Below, piece after piece: positions 6,329 through 12,920 of a stretch of DNA of 12,920 bases; the stretch's first letter is position 1; each line of letters starts with the position of its first letter. Source of the DNA: Chthoniobacterales bacterium (GTDB lineage Bacteria > Verrucomicrobiota > Verrucomicrobiia > Chthoniobacterales > UBA10450); assembly GCA_013695905.1 (NCBI GenBank), contig JACCZQ010000158.1, positions 1 through 12,920 on the forward strand. The letters run 5' to 3'. The notes beneath the pieces were generated by a model. That model worked only from the letters and a program-made list of their open reading frames with translations, had not been told where the DNA came from and searched no databases. The position numbers and the translations under genes were made by a program.

Positions 6329-6650
6329 TCATCGAGCCGCAGCCTTTCGCACCGGTTGCGCCCGCGTCACAATCGGCCGCGCCTTGATCTCACTCGCCAA
6401 CCGCCGATCCACCGCCGCGTGATAAGAACCGGTGTCGAGCAGCATCACCCCGCGGTAGCCGCACTTTCCGGCCATCGATCTCCGCGGTGACGGTCAGCAC
6501 ATTCGGCCGCGGCCGCTTCAGCTCCACCACGCCATAGCCGCTGCCGCGGAGCGCCTCGAGTGAGATATTCTGCGCCACACCGCCGGTCGGGAGCCAGATG
6601 ATCGCCGCGCTTAGCAGAGTCAATCGGGGGACAAGACCTTGAAAACGCAT
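6329..6650 (-). pseudogene. Truncated, frameshifted paralog of the secreted aspartyl protease
   Basis: From ATG 6650 the frame encodes a signal peptide and a mature start closely resembling the intact protease at 322-1308: AQNISLEALRGSGYGVVELK against AQAISLDLLQRDGFGVVPIK, then KRP.PN.LTV and DGRKVRL. After KVRL the frame changes. The next frame continues with MLLDTGSYHAAVDRRLASEI, the first catalytic DTG lobe, and reaches TGA at 6329-6331. The shift lies near 6448-6465, next to a run of four C's. Everything after the first lobe start is missing, including the second DTG, so the product cannot be an active enzyme. The break falls against the 3' end of the gene at 5355-6308, which suggests truncation by a rearrangement or insertion at this junction. 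Confidence 0.8.
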
Positions 6651-6711
6651 GGATGCTGGTATTCTTACGCGCCGGCCAAGCGGCGTCTCTGCACGTAGTG
6701 TTATCGAGAGA

Positions 6712-7812
6712 ATGAACCACCCCTGCACGTCCCAAATTTTCACCCGCCTCGGCGCGGCCACGCTGCTGGTGTGCCTGCTCGCGGCGTGCGGCCGCGGCGG
6801 TGATGACGCGGGACCGCGCGGCGGCGGCGAGGTGGTGATGCAGGTGGAGACGTTGCGCATCGCAGCGCAGCCGTTTGAGGAGAAGCTCACGGCCACCGGC
6901 TCGTTGCAGGCGGATGAGGAGGTGATGCTGCGGCCGGAGCGGAGCGGCATCATCGAGGCGATCCATTTCACCGAAGGCGAACAGGTGGAGGAAGGCCGCG
7001 TCCTCGTGAAATTGCGCGGAGAGGATTTGCAGGCGCAGGTGGAACGCATGGAAGCGCAGCTGCAGCTTGCCCAACGGGAAGGGGATCGCCAGGAGACACT
7101 CGCGCAGCGGCAGGCGATCAGCCGCTCGGAGGTAGACCAGGCGAAATCCTCCGTGGCCGTCGCGCGCGCAGAAGTTGATTTAGCGAAAGCGGAACTCGCG
7201 AAAACCGAAGTGCGTGCGCCCTTCAGTGGCGTGGTCGGTTTGCGCAGCGTCAGTGTGGGCGGCTTCGTCACGCCCACGACCGACATCGCTTCCTTTCGCC
7301 GGCTCGATCCGCTGAAGCTGGAGTTGAATGTGCCGGAACGTTACGGCCGTTTCATCCGGCCGGAGCTGCGGGTGGAGTTCTCCGTCGCCGGGACGGATCA
7401 GGTTTTCACCGGAACTGTTTACGCCCTCGAGCCGGGGATCGACGAAGTCAGCCGCACGGTGCGGCTGCGCGCGCGGGTGGCGAACCCGGAGGGCAAGCTC
7501 ACTCCCGGAGCATTTGTGGAGGCGCAACTGGTGCTCGATCGCATCGAGGACGCGATCATTATTCCGTCGCTCGCGGTCGTGCCCGGCTTGAAGGAGGAGA
7601 CGGTTTTCGTCGCCAAAGACGGCAAGGCCGAGGTGCGCAAGGTGACTACCGGCATCCGCACGGCGGACGCTGTCCTGATTGAAGAAGGGCTGCGGCCGGG
7701 CGATGAAATCATCACTTCGAGCATCCTGCAATTGCGCGCCGGCGCCCGCATCGCGCCCGCCGGAGCCCGCGGCGATGCACCGGTGGCAGCGCCCTCCCCG
7801 CCTGCGTCATGA
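6712..7812 (+). CDS. RND efflux periplasmic adaptor (membrane fusion lipoprotein)
   Basis: A 366-residue adaptor linking an inner-membrane RND pump to an outer-membrane channel. ATG 6712 is chosen over the longer frame from 6649 because it gives a lipoprotein signal ending in the lipobox LLAAC with C26 as the lipidated cysteine, and gagaga precedes it. In order: a first lipoyl half (about 70-102, RPERSGIIEAIHFTEGEQVEEG), a short coiled-coil hairpin (about 103-165), a second lipoyl half (KTEVRAPFSGVVGLRSVSVG, about 165-184), a beta barrel, and a membrane-proximal domain ending near 345. The tail is Ala/Pro-rich. The last codon overlaps the pump start by 4 bp (ATGA), a typical coupled adaptor-pump pair. 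The substrate cannot be inferred, and no local regulator is visible. Confidence 0.92.
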   Translation: MNHPCTSQIFTRLGAATLLVCLLAACGRGGDDAGPRGGGEVVMQVETLRIAAQPFEEKLTATGSLQADEEVMLRPERSGIIEAIHFTEGEQVEEGRVLVKLRGEDLQAQVERMEAQLQLAQREGDRQETLAQRQAISRSEVDQAKSSVAVARAEVDLAKAELAKTEVRAPFSGVVGLRSVSVGGFVTPTTDIASFRRLDPLKLELNVPERYGRFIRPELRVEFSVAGTDQVFTGTVYALEPGIDEVSRTVRLRARVANPEGKLTPGAFVEAQLVLDRIEDAIIIPSLAVVPGLKEETVFVAKDGKAEVRKVTTGIRTADAVLIEEGLRPGDEIITSSILQLRAGARIAPAGARGDAPVAAPSPPAS

Positions 7813-10800
7813 GTTTGTCGTCGATCAGCATTCGCCGGCCGGTGCTCGCCACCGTCCTCTCGATCGTGATCGTCATCTTCGGCGTGATCGGATTCCAGCA
7901 ACTCGGAGTCCGCGAGTATCCTTCCGTTGATCCTCCGATCATCAGCGTCAGCACCAGCTATTCCGGCGCGGCCGCGGAGGTGATGGAGAGCCAGATCACC
8001 GAGCCGCTGGAGGCGAGCGTGAATGCGGTGTCGGGAATCCGCAGCCTGACGTCCATCAGCCGGGAAGGGCGCAGCACCTTGCGGGTGGAATTCGAGCTGG
8101 AGGTGGATCTCGAGACCGCGGCGAACGATGTGCGCGACCGGGTGGCGCAGGCGATGCGTGACTTGCCGCCCGATGTCGATCCGCCGGTGGTGACGAAGGC
8201 AGATGCGGACAGCCAGCCGATTGTTTTTCTGAGCGTCCGCAGCACCAAGCGCGACCTGCTGGAGCTTTCCGATATCGCAGAGCGTGTTTTCCAGGCGCGC
8301 TTCGAGACGATTCCGGGCGTCAGCCAAGCCGACATCTGGGGGCAGAAACGCTACGCGATGCGGCTCTATCTCGACCGCGCGCGCATGGCCGCGCACGGCC
8401 TCACCCTGGTCGATATTCGCGACGCTCTAAACCGCGCCAACGTGGAGCTGCCCGCCGGCCGCGTGGAAGGCGATACGCTGGAGCTGCCAGTGCGCACCCT
8501 GAGCCGTCTCGCCACGCCGGAGGAATTTAACAACGTCGTCATCCGGCAGCAGGACGTCCGCACCATTCGCATGCAGGACATCGGCCGGGCGGCGCTCGCC
8601 CCGGAAAACGAGCGCAGCATTCTGAAGCGCGATGGCATCCCCAGTGTGGGGGTGGTCTTGCGACCGCAGCCGGGGGCGAATCAGATCGCCATCACCGACG
8701 AATTCTACCGCCGGCTCGAGCAGCTGAAGCCGACCCTGCCGCCCGACCTGGAGCTGGCGATCGGTTTCGACACGACGCAATTCATCCGCGCCTCCATCCG
8801 CGAAGTGCGACGGACCATCCTCATCGCCGTCGGCCTGGTGGTGCTGATCATCTTCGTTTTCCTGCGCGATTGGCGGGCGACATTTATCCCCGCGATCGTG
8901 ATCCCGATCAGCCTCATCGGCACCTGTTTCATGCTCTATCTGATGGGCTTCAGCATCAACGTGCTGACGCTGCTCGCGATGGTCCTGGCGATCGGCCTCG
9001 TCGTCGATGACGCGATCGTAGTGCTGGAGAACATCTTCTCGAAGATGGAGGATGGCCTGGAGCGGAACGAGGCGGGCCGCACCGGCACGGACGAGATCTT
9101 CTTCGCCGTCATCGCGACGACTCTCGCGTTGATCGCGGTGTTTCTGCCGATCCTTTTCCTGGGCGGGTTTACCGGAAAATTACTGCGCGAGTTCGGCGTG
9201 GCGCTGGCCACGGCGGTGGCGATCTCCTCGTTCGTCGCGCTGACGCTCACGCCGATGCTTTCGACGCGCCTCTTGCGGGTCCATAAGCACGGGCGCTTCT
9301 ACAATTGGTCGGAAAAAATCTTCGTGCGGGTGAACGAAACCTACAGCCGCGCACTCGCGGGATTTCTGCGGCGCCGCTGGATGGCGCTCGCGATCGTCGC
9401 CGTGGCGGGTCTGGTGATGACGCTGCTCTTCCGTGGCCTGCCCTCGGAGTTGGCGCCGCTGGAGGACCGCAATGGCATGCGCATGATGGTGCGGGCGCAG
9501 GAGGGCGCCACCTTCGATTACATGGCGCGGGTGATGGACGAGCTGACGCAGCTGGTCCTGCGCGAGGTGCCGGAGACGGCGGCAGCGGTCACGGTGACTT
9601 CGCCGGGGTTTGGCGGCGGCGGTGGGATTAACTCGGGCTTCGTGCGGCACGTGCTGACCGACGCGTCCGAGCGGCAGCGCACCCAGCGCGAGATCGCCGC
9701 GCAGATGAGCCAATTGACGCGGAACTTCGGGGGCGGGCGCGTGATCGTGAGCCAGGAGCAGACGCTCTCGCAAGGCGGGGCCTCGGCCCCGGTGCAATTC
9801 GTTCTCCAGGCGCCGACCTTGCAACGTCTGCGCGAAGAGCTGCCGGGATTCATGGAAGACGCGGAAGCGAGCCCGAAGTTTGGTCGCGTCGATGTGAATC
9901 TCCTCTTCAACAAACCCGAAGTGCAGGTGGAGCTCCAACGGGAGCGCGCGCACGCGCTCGGCGTGTCCGCGCTCGATATCGCGCAGACGCTCAACCTCGC
10001 GCTGAGCGAGCAGCGCCTCGGATTTTTCCTGCGCGAAGGCCGGCAGTATCAGGTCATCGCGCAGCTCGTGCGGGAGGATCGCGCGGCTTCGACGGATCTG
10101 CGGCAGCTCACTGTACCCGGCACCGATCGGCAGGCGGTGCGGCTCGATAATCTCGTCACTTTCAAGGAAACGGTGAACCCGCCGCAGCTCTTCCGATTTA
10201 ATCGCTACATCGCCGCGACGGTCTCGGCGGAGCTGGCCGAGGGGGTCACGCTGGGCGAGGGAATCGCGGAGATGCAACGGATCGCCGATGCGCGGTTGGG
10301 CGAAGATTTTCGGACGGATCTGGCGGGGTTGTCGCGCGATTTCCGGGAGAGCGGCTCCAGCCTGGCGTTTGTTTTCATGATCGCGCTGGTGCTGGTGTTC
10401 CTGGTGCTGGCGGCGCAATTCGAAAGCTTCCGCGATCCCGCCACGATCCTGCTGACGGTGCCGCTGGCGCTGACCGGCGCGTTGCTCGCGATGTGGATTT
10501 TCGGGCAGACGATGAACGTCTTCAGCCAGATTGGCTTGATCATGCTCATCGGGCTGGTGACGAAGAACGGCATCTTGATTGTGGAATTTGCAAACCAGCG
10601 AAAAGCCGCCGGCTACTCGAAACTCGATGCGGTCGCGGGCGCCGCGGAAGCGCGGTTCCGTCCGGTGCTGATGACAGCGCTCTCGACCGTGCTCGGCATT
10701 CTGCCGCTGGCGCTTTCCTCCGGCGCGGGCTCGGAGAGCCGCGTCTCGTTAGGCGTGGCGGTGGTCGGCGGGATGTTCTTCGGGACCATGCTGACGTTGT

Positions 10801-10931
10801 TCGTGATTCCGGCGATCTACAGCTTCATCTCCGCCGAGACCGTGACAGCCGGAGAACCGCACCGCCCGCGGCGTCGCAAACCGCAGCCGGAACCGGAGCC
10901 GGAGCCGGAGCCGAGTGAGGCTCTGGCGTAG
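7809..10931 (+). CDS. RND multidrug efflux pump, AcrB/HAE1 family
   Basis: A 1040-residue inner-membrane proton antiporter of full AcrB-like length with the usual 12-helix layout. TM1 is near residue 10-30, a large periplasmic porter/docking domain covers about 35-330, TM2-6 are near 335-480, TM7 is near 520, a second periplasmic loop follows, and TM8-12 are near 855-1010. The proton-relay residues are present: D400-D401 in GLVVDDAIVVLEN and K919 in GLVTKNGILIVEF, corresponding to AcrB D407/D408 and K940. It works as a trimer with the adaptor encoded just upstream and an outer-membrane channel that is not in this window. Its C-terminal tail is unusual: Arg-rich and then a Pro-Glu repeat (PEPEPEPEPE) encoded by near-perfect hexanucleotide repeats at 10887-10915. 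Natural substrates of such pumps include drugs, bile salts, solvents and plant compounds; which apply here is unknown. Confidence 0.95.
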   Translation: MSLSSISIRRPVLATVLSIVIVIFGVIGFQQLGVREYPSVDPPIISVSTSYSGAAAEVMESQITEPLEASVNAVSGIRSLTSISREGRSTLRVEFELEVDLETAANDVRDRVAQAMRDLPPDVDPPVVTKADADSQPIVFLSVRSTKRDLLELSDIAERVFQARFETIPGVSQADIWGQKRYAMRLYLDRARMAAHGLTLVDIRDALNRANVELPAGRVEGDTLELPVRTLSRLATPEEFNNVVIRQQDVRTIRMQDIGRAALAPENERSILKRDGIPSVGVVLRPQPGANQIAITDEFYRRLEQLKPTLPPDLELAIGFDTTQFIRASIREVRRTILIAVGLVVLIIFVFLRDWRATFIPAIVIPISLIGTCFMLYLMGFSINVLTLLAMVLAIGLVVDDAIVVLENIFSKMEDGLERNEAGRTGTDEIFFAVIATTLALIAVFLPILFLGGFTGKLLREFGVALATAVAISSFVALTLTPMLSTRLLRVHKHGRFYNWSEKIFVRVNETYSRALAGFLRRRWMALAIVAVAGLVMTLLFRGLPSELAPLEDRNGMRMMVRAQEGATFDYMARVMDELTQLVLREVPETAAAVTVTSPGFGGGGGINSGFVRHVLTDASERQRTQREIAAQMSQLTRNFGGGRVIVSQEQTLSQGGASAPVQFVLQAPTLQRLREELPGFMEDAEASPKFGRVDVNLLFNKPEVQVELQRERAHALGVSALDIAQTLNLALSEQRLGFFLREGRQYQVIAQLVREDRAASTDLRQLTVPGTDRQAVRLDNLVTFKETVNPPQLFRFNRYIAATVSAELAEGVTLGEGIAEMQRIADARLGEDFRTDLAGLSRDFRESGSSLAFVFMIALVLVFLVLAAQFESFRDPATILLTVPLALTGALLAMWIFGQTMNVFSQIGLIMLIGLVTKNGILIVEFANQRKAAGYSKLDAVAGAAEARFRPVLMTALSTVLGILPLALSSGAGSESRVSLGVAVVGGMFFGTMLTLFVIPAIYSFISAETVTAGEPHRPRRRKPQPEPEPEPEPSEALA
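10887..10915 (+). repeat. Tandem hexanucleotide repeat (ccggaR) in the pump C-terminus
   Basis: Four consecutive six-base units (ccggaa, then ccggag three times) and a partial fifth encode the Pro-Glu tail of the RND pump. Changes in unit number would stay in frame, so the tail length could vary between strains without inactivating the pump. Confidence 0.7.
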
Positions 10932-11024
10932 CAGCCTCCAGCACGCTGCAGTTTATCTCCTCTTCGGCTGCACGACGCGCGGGAAAGCTTGCTCCCGGCG
11001 CGTGGCCCGGCTGAAATATCCCCC

Positions 11025-12023
11025 ATGGATGCCACAGCGCGCAGGATCGAGATCTTTGCGCCGTTTACCGCCGCCTTCGATTACACGAAGCTGGTTCTCT
11101 TTCAGCCGTTCGATCTGACGAAGTGGCTGACGATTGGCTTCGCCGCCTTCCTGGCCGGGCTCGCCGACGGCACCCGCCTGAACTTCAGCGGCGGTTGGAG
11201 TGGCCCCGATTTCACAGGAAAATGGTTCTCCGCGGATTCCACCGGCGTTGCTGAGCAATTCGCGTCGCCGCTGTTCGTCGCCTTGATGGTGGCGATCGGC
11301 ATCGTCGTGTTGGTGGTGATTCTCCTCTTCATGTGGCTGGGCGCGCGGGGCCGTTTCATGTTCATCGATTGTGTGGTGCGGAACCGCGGCGCGATCGAAG
11401 AGCCGTGGCGGGAGTATCGCCGGGAGGGAAACGGTCTGTTCCTGCTCATGCTCGTGGCGGGTGTGATCTGGCTGCTCTTGTTCGCCTTGCTCGCGCTGCC
11501 GTTGCTCATCCCGTTTTTCCAAGGCGGCGAGTTTAGCTTTGGAATCTGGCAGATCGTTTACCTGCTCACGGCGGTGCCGGTGGTGATCGTCCTGAGCGTG
11601 ATCTGGATGTTGATCGCCTGGTTCATCGCGCCAGTGATGTATCGCCAGCGCTGCAGCGCGCTGGCGGCGCTACGCCAGGTGGTGAACCTGATCGGCGAAT
11701 ATCCGGTGCCGTTTATTCTCTACCTGCTGTTCGCGGTGGTGCTGCTGGTCGCGGGCGGTCTCACCACTTGTCTGGTGAGTTGTGTGACCTGCTGCATCGC
11801 GCTGCTGCCTTACATCGGGACGGTGATCCTGCTGCCGCTTTACACTTTCTATTATTCGTACACGCTGCTGTTTCTGCGGCAGTTCGGACCGGAATACGAC
11901 GCGTGGACCGGATTGCTCCCGCTGGAGCAGGGCACGCCGGCCATGGAGCAAACGGTGGAACAGGAGCCGCCGCCGGTAGAGGAGAATCCGCCGCCATCGG
12001 ACGAACCTCCGCCGTTGCCGTAG
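11025..12023 (+). CDS. Multi-pass membrane protein of unknown function
   Basis: A 332-residue protein from ATG 11025; the frame is open to a TTG at 10989, but the extra 12 residues are not distinctive. Hydrophobic segments lie at about 34-48, 83-105, 137-165, 176-203, 228-248 and 250-278, so five to six membrane passes. A cysteine cluster (C249, C253, C256, C257) lies between the last two. The C-terminus (about 300-332) is soluble and Pro/Glu-rich (EQEPPPVEENPPPSDEPPP). I cannot assign a function; the form recalls uncharacterised membrane families near transport or envelope genes. It follows the pump after 93 bp. That gap holds an imperfect GC-rich hairpin (10976-11002) without a T-tract, so whether it is co-transcribed is open. 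It is convergent with the ribosomal protein operon. Confidence 0.7.
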   Translation: MDATARRIEIFAPFTAAFDYTKLVLFQPFDLTKWLTIGFAAFLAGLADGTRLNFSGGWSGPDFTGKWFSADSTGVAEQFASPLFVALMVAIGIVVLVVILLFMWLGARGRFMFIDCVVRNRGAIEEPWREYRREGNGLFLLMLVAGVIWLLLFALLALPLLIPFFQGGEFSFGIWQIVYLLTAVPVVIVLSVIWMLIAWFIAPVMYRQRCSALAALRQVVNLIGEYPVPFILYLLFAVVLLVAGGLTTCLVSCVTCCIALLPYIGTVILLPLYTFYYSYTLLFLRQFGPEYDAWTGLLPLEQGTPAMEQTVEQEPPPVEENPPPSDEPPPLP

Positions 12024-12080
12024 GCAAGGCGGTTCTGTCGCGGGCGCGACGTTGCGCGAGGAGAGCAGCGGCCGGAGCCG

Positions 12081-12320
12081 CTACTTCATCAGGAGCACCG
12101 AACGGCTGCGCTTGATTTCCCGCGTGATTTTGCGGTGCATGTGCGCAGGCATTCCGGTGACCCGGCGAGGCAGAATCTTGCCGCTCTCGGTGACGAACTT
12201 CTTCAGCAGATCGGGATTCTTGTAATCAATCGCTTCGGTGGCGATGTCGATGCGGCGCCGCGGCATCGTGCGGTTGGCGCGGCGGAAAGCGGAGCGGCGT
12301 TTGGCGGTCTTCGGTTGCAT
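12081..12320 (-). CDS. rpsR: 30S ribosomal protein S18
   Basis: A 79-residue protein with the S18 core: [20 protein letters not shown] then [20 protein letters not shown] and KRSRSVLLM. It binds 16S rRNA in the platform of the small subunit together with S6. There is no cysteine, so it is the zinc-free form. It lies 6 bp after the L33 stop and is the last gene of the minus-strand set. On the transcript a 6-bp GC stem (12067-12082) overlaps the stop codon, but no U-tract follows. No Shine-Dalgarno is visible before the ATG. Confidence 0.95.
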   Translation of the reverse strand: MQPKTAKRRSAFRRANRTMPRRRIDIATEAIDYKNPDLLKKFVTESGKILPRRVTGMPAHMHRKITREIKRSRSVLLMK

Positions 12321-12326
12321 GACTTG

Positions 12327-12500
12327 TTAGCGGGTTTCGCGATGCAATGTATGCCGCTTCAGGAAAGGATTATACTTCTTTTTCTCGAGCCGGTTCGGGG
12401 TGCGCGGGCTCTTCTTGTTCCGCGAACTCATGTAGCGCGATGCGGGCTTTCCCTCAGCTTTCGCTTCGGTGCATTCGAGGGTGATGGTTTCCTGCGGCAT
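12327..12500 (-). CDS. rpmG: 50S ribosomal protein L33
   Basis: A 57-residue protein read directly from the reverse strand: start ATG at 12500-12498, stop TAA at 12329-12327. It begins [19 protein letters not shown] and has the L33 signature [20 protein letters not shown] followed by [15 protein letters not shown]. Only one cysteine (C10) remains of the four that bind zinc in the C+ form, so it is a zinc-free type. It lies 6 bp downstream of the TraR/DksA-like gene and 6 bp upstream of S18. The short leader aaattt between stop and start holds no Shine-Dalgarno. Confidence 0.93.
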   Translation of the reverse strand: MPQETITLECTEAKAEGKPASRYMSSRNKKSPRTPNRLEKKKYNPFLKRHTLHRETR

Positions 12501-12506
12501 AAATTT

Positions 12507-12920
12507 CTATTCTTTGCTGTCGTCGGACTTGGATTCTTCTTCCTCGCCTTCGCCACCTTCGTCATCGGTGAGACCGAACAGGGAGGTGACGGACTGCCGG
12601 ACGCGCGAGGCTTTGTTCTGCTTCTCGATTTGCGACTGGCGTTCGACGGTGAACCGGGCAAATGGGATCGCCTCGAGGCGGGCGTGCGGGATCGGTTTCC
12701 CCGACATTTCGCAGACGCCATAGGTGCCGAGCTCCACCCGCTTGAGGGCCTGGTCGATCTCGTAAAGGGCATCCTGTTCCTGCGAAAGGAGGCTGAGCGC
12801 GAAGTCGCGATCGTACGCATCGCTGCCAGCGTCCGCCTGGTGCATGCCGAACGCAGAAGCCTCGCTGCCTTCAGCACGGGAGCGGAGGGTGTCCTGCGCC
12901 ACGCCGGCCATGGAATCCAC
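12507..12920 (-). CDS. TraR/DksA-family protein with degenerate zinc finger (5' end outside window)
   Basis: The last 137 residues or so; the frame is still open at the window edge, so the true start lies beyond 12920. The family binds RNA polymerase in the secondary channel and adjusts transcription, often with ppGpp. The coiled-coil tip acidic pattern is present as DAYDRD (D34, D37). The C-terminal globular domain is typical (GTYGVCEMSGKPIPHARLEA). However, the four zinc cysteines read C70, S73, T91 and R94, so only one remains, as in zinc-independent DksA paralogs and some YteA-like proteins. The C-terminal tail (about 118-137) is Glu/Ser-rich and acidic. It is followed after 6 bp by L33 and then S18, so it probably leads or sits within that operon. 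Confidence 0.88.
   Translation of the reverse strand: MDSMAGVAQDTLRSRAEGSEASAFGMHQADAGSDAYDRDFALSLLSQEQDALYEIDQALKRVELGTYGVCEMSGKPIPHARLEAIPFARFTVERQSQIEKQNKASRVRQSVTSLFGLTDDEGGEGEEEESKSDDSKE

Noticed and set aside
6390..7286. 298-residue minus-strand frame ending in protease-like sequence
   Set aside because: Only the part from 6650 downward is protease-like; the rest is antisense of the adaptor gene. Annotated as a pseudogene starting at 6650.
7419..8396. 325-residue minus-strand open frame across the adaptor-pump junction
   Set aside because: Antisense shadow of two confidently identified genes.
9180..10418. 412-residue minus-strand open frame inside the RND pump
   Set aside because: His/Arg/Gln-rich composition typical of the antisense of a high-GC membrane protein gene; the pump is certain.
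10976..11002. GC hairpin between the pump and the membrane protein as a terminator
   Set aside because: Stem has a bulge and no T-tract follows, so termination cannot be supported.
12037..12082. Two short GC hairpins between the convergent genes as a bidirectional terminator
   Set aside because: Stems of 6 bp without U-tracts on either strand; possible but not supportable.
1..12920. tRNA, rRNA, CRISPR array or riboswitch
   Set aside because: No cloverleaf, rRNA-like stretch, regular spaced direct repeats or recognisable riboswitch core seen on reading either strand.

Overview
The window looks like a high-GC member of the Verrucomicrobiota, most likely a soil or freshwater Chthoniobacterales-type bacterium. 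This rests on the TraR/DksA-like, L33, S18 gene order at the right edge, the lack of clear Shine-Dalgarno sequences at many starts, and duplicated two-lobe aspartyl proteases. It is an inference from gene content and not a database match.

Layout. Positions 1-321 hold no gene. They carry two palindromic repeat elements: an 87-bp MITE-like hairpin with perfect 20-bp ends, and an imperfect long palindrome followed by seven T's. A secreted retropepsin-like protease follows (322-1308, minus). A block of lower GC comes next (about 1309-6310). On the minus strand it holds, in transcription order, a DEDDh exonuclease (4670-5260), a PUA/EVE-like plus Mrr-type nuclease (3646-4665), a small membrane-anchored protein that may be frameshifted (3030-3422), an AAA+ ATPase (1802-3028) and a zinc-ribbon membrane protein (1419-1745). 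An unrecognised 317-residue gene is divergent from the exonuclease (5355-6308, plus). Three related copies of a ~31-bp palindromic repeat lie at the heads of the exonuclease, small-protein and ATPase genes.

The block ends against a truncated, frameshifted paralog of the first protease (6329-6650, minus), so it sits between two protease paralogs of which one is broken at the junction. Next come chromosomal-looking genes of clearly higher GC: an RND efflux adaptor lipoprotein and an AcrB-like pump overlapping by 4 bp (6712-7812 and 7809-10931), then a multi-pass membrane protein (11025-12023). A convergent minus-strand operon at the right edge encodes a TraR/DksA-like protein (cut by the window end), L33 and S18.

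Functional reading. The adaptor and pump form two parts of a tripartite efflux system whose outer-membrane channel is not in the window. The 1309-6310 block has the composition of an accessory island. A modified-DNA-type nuclease beside a 3'-5' exonuclease and an AAA+ ATPase makes it a candidate DNA-defence cassette, but that is an inference.
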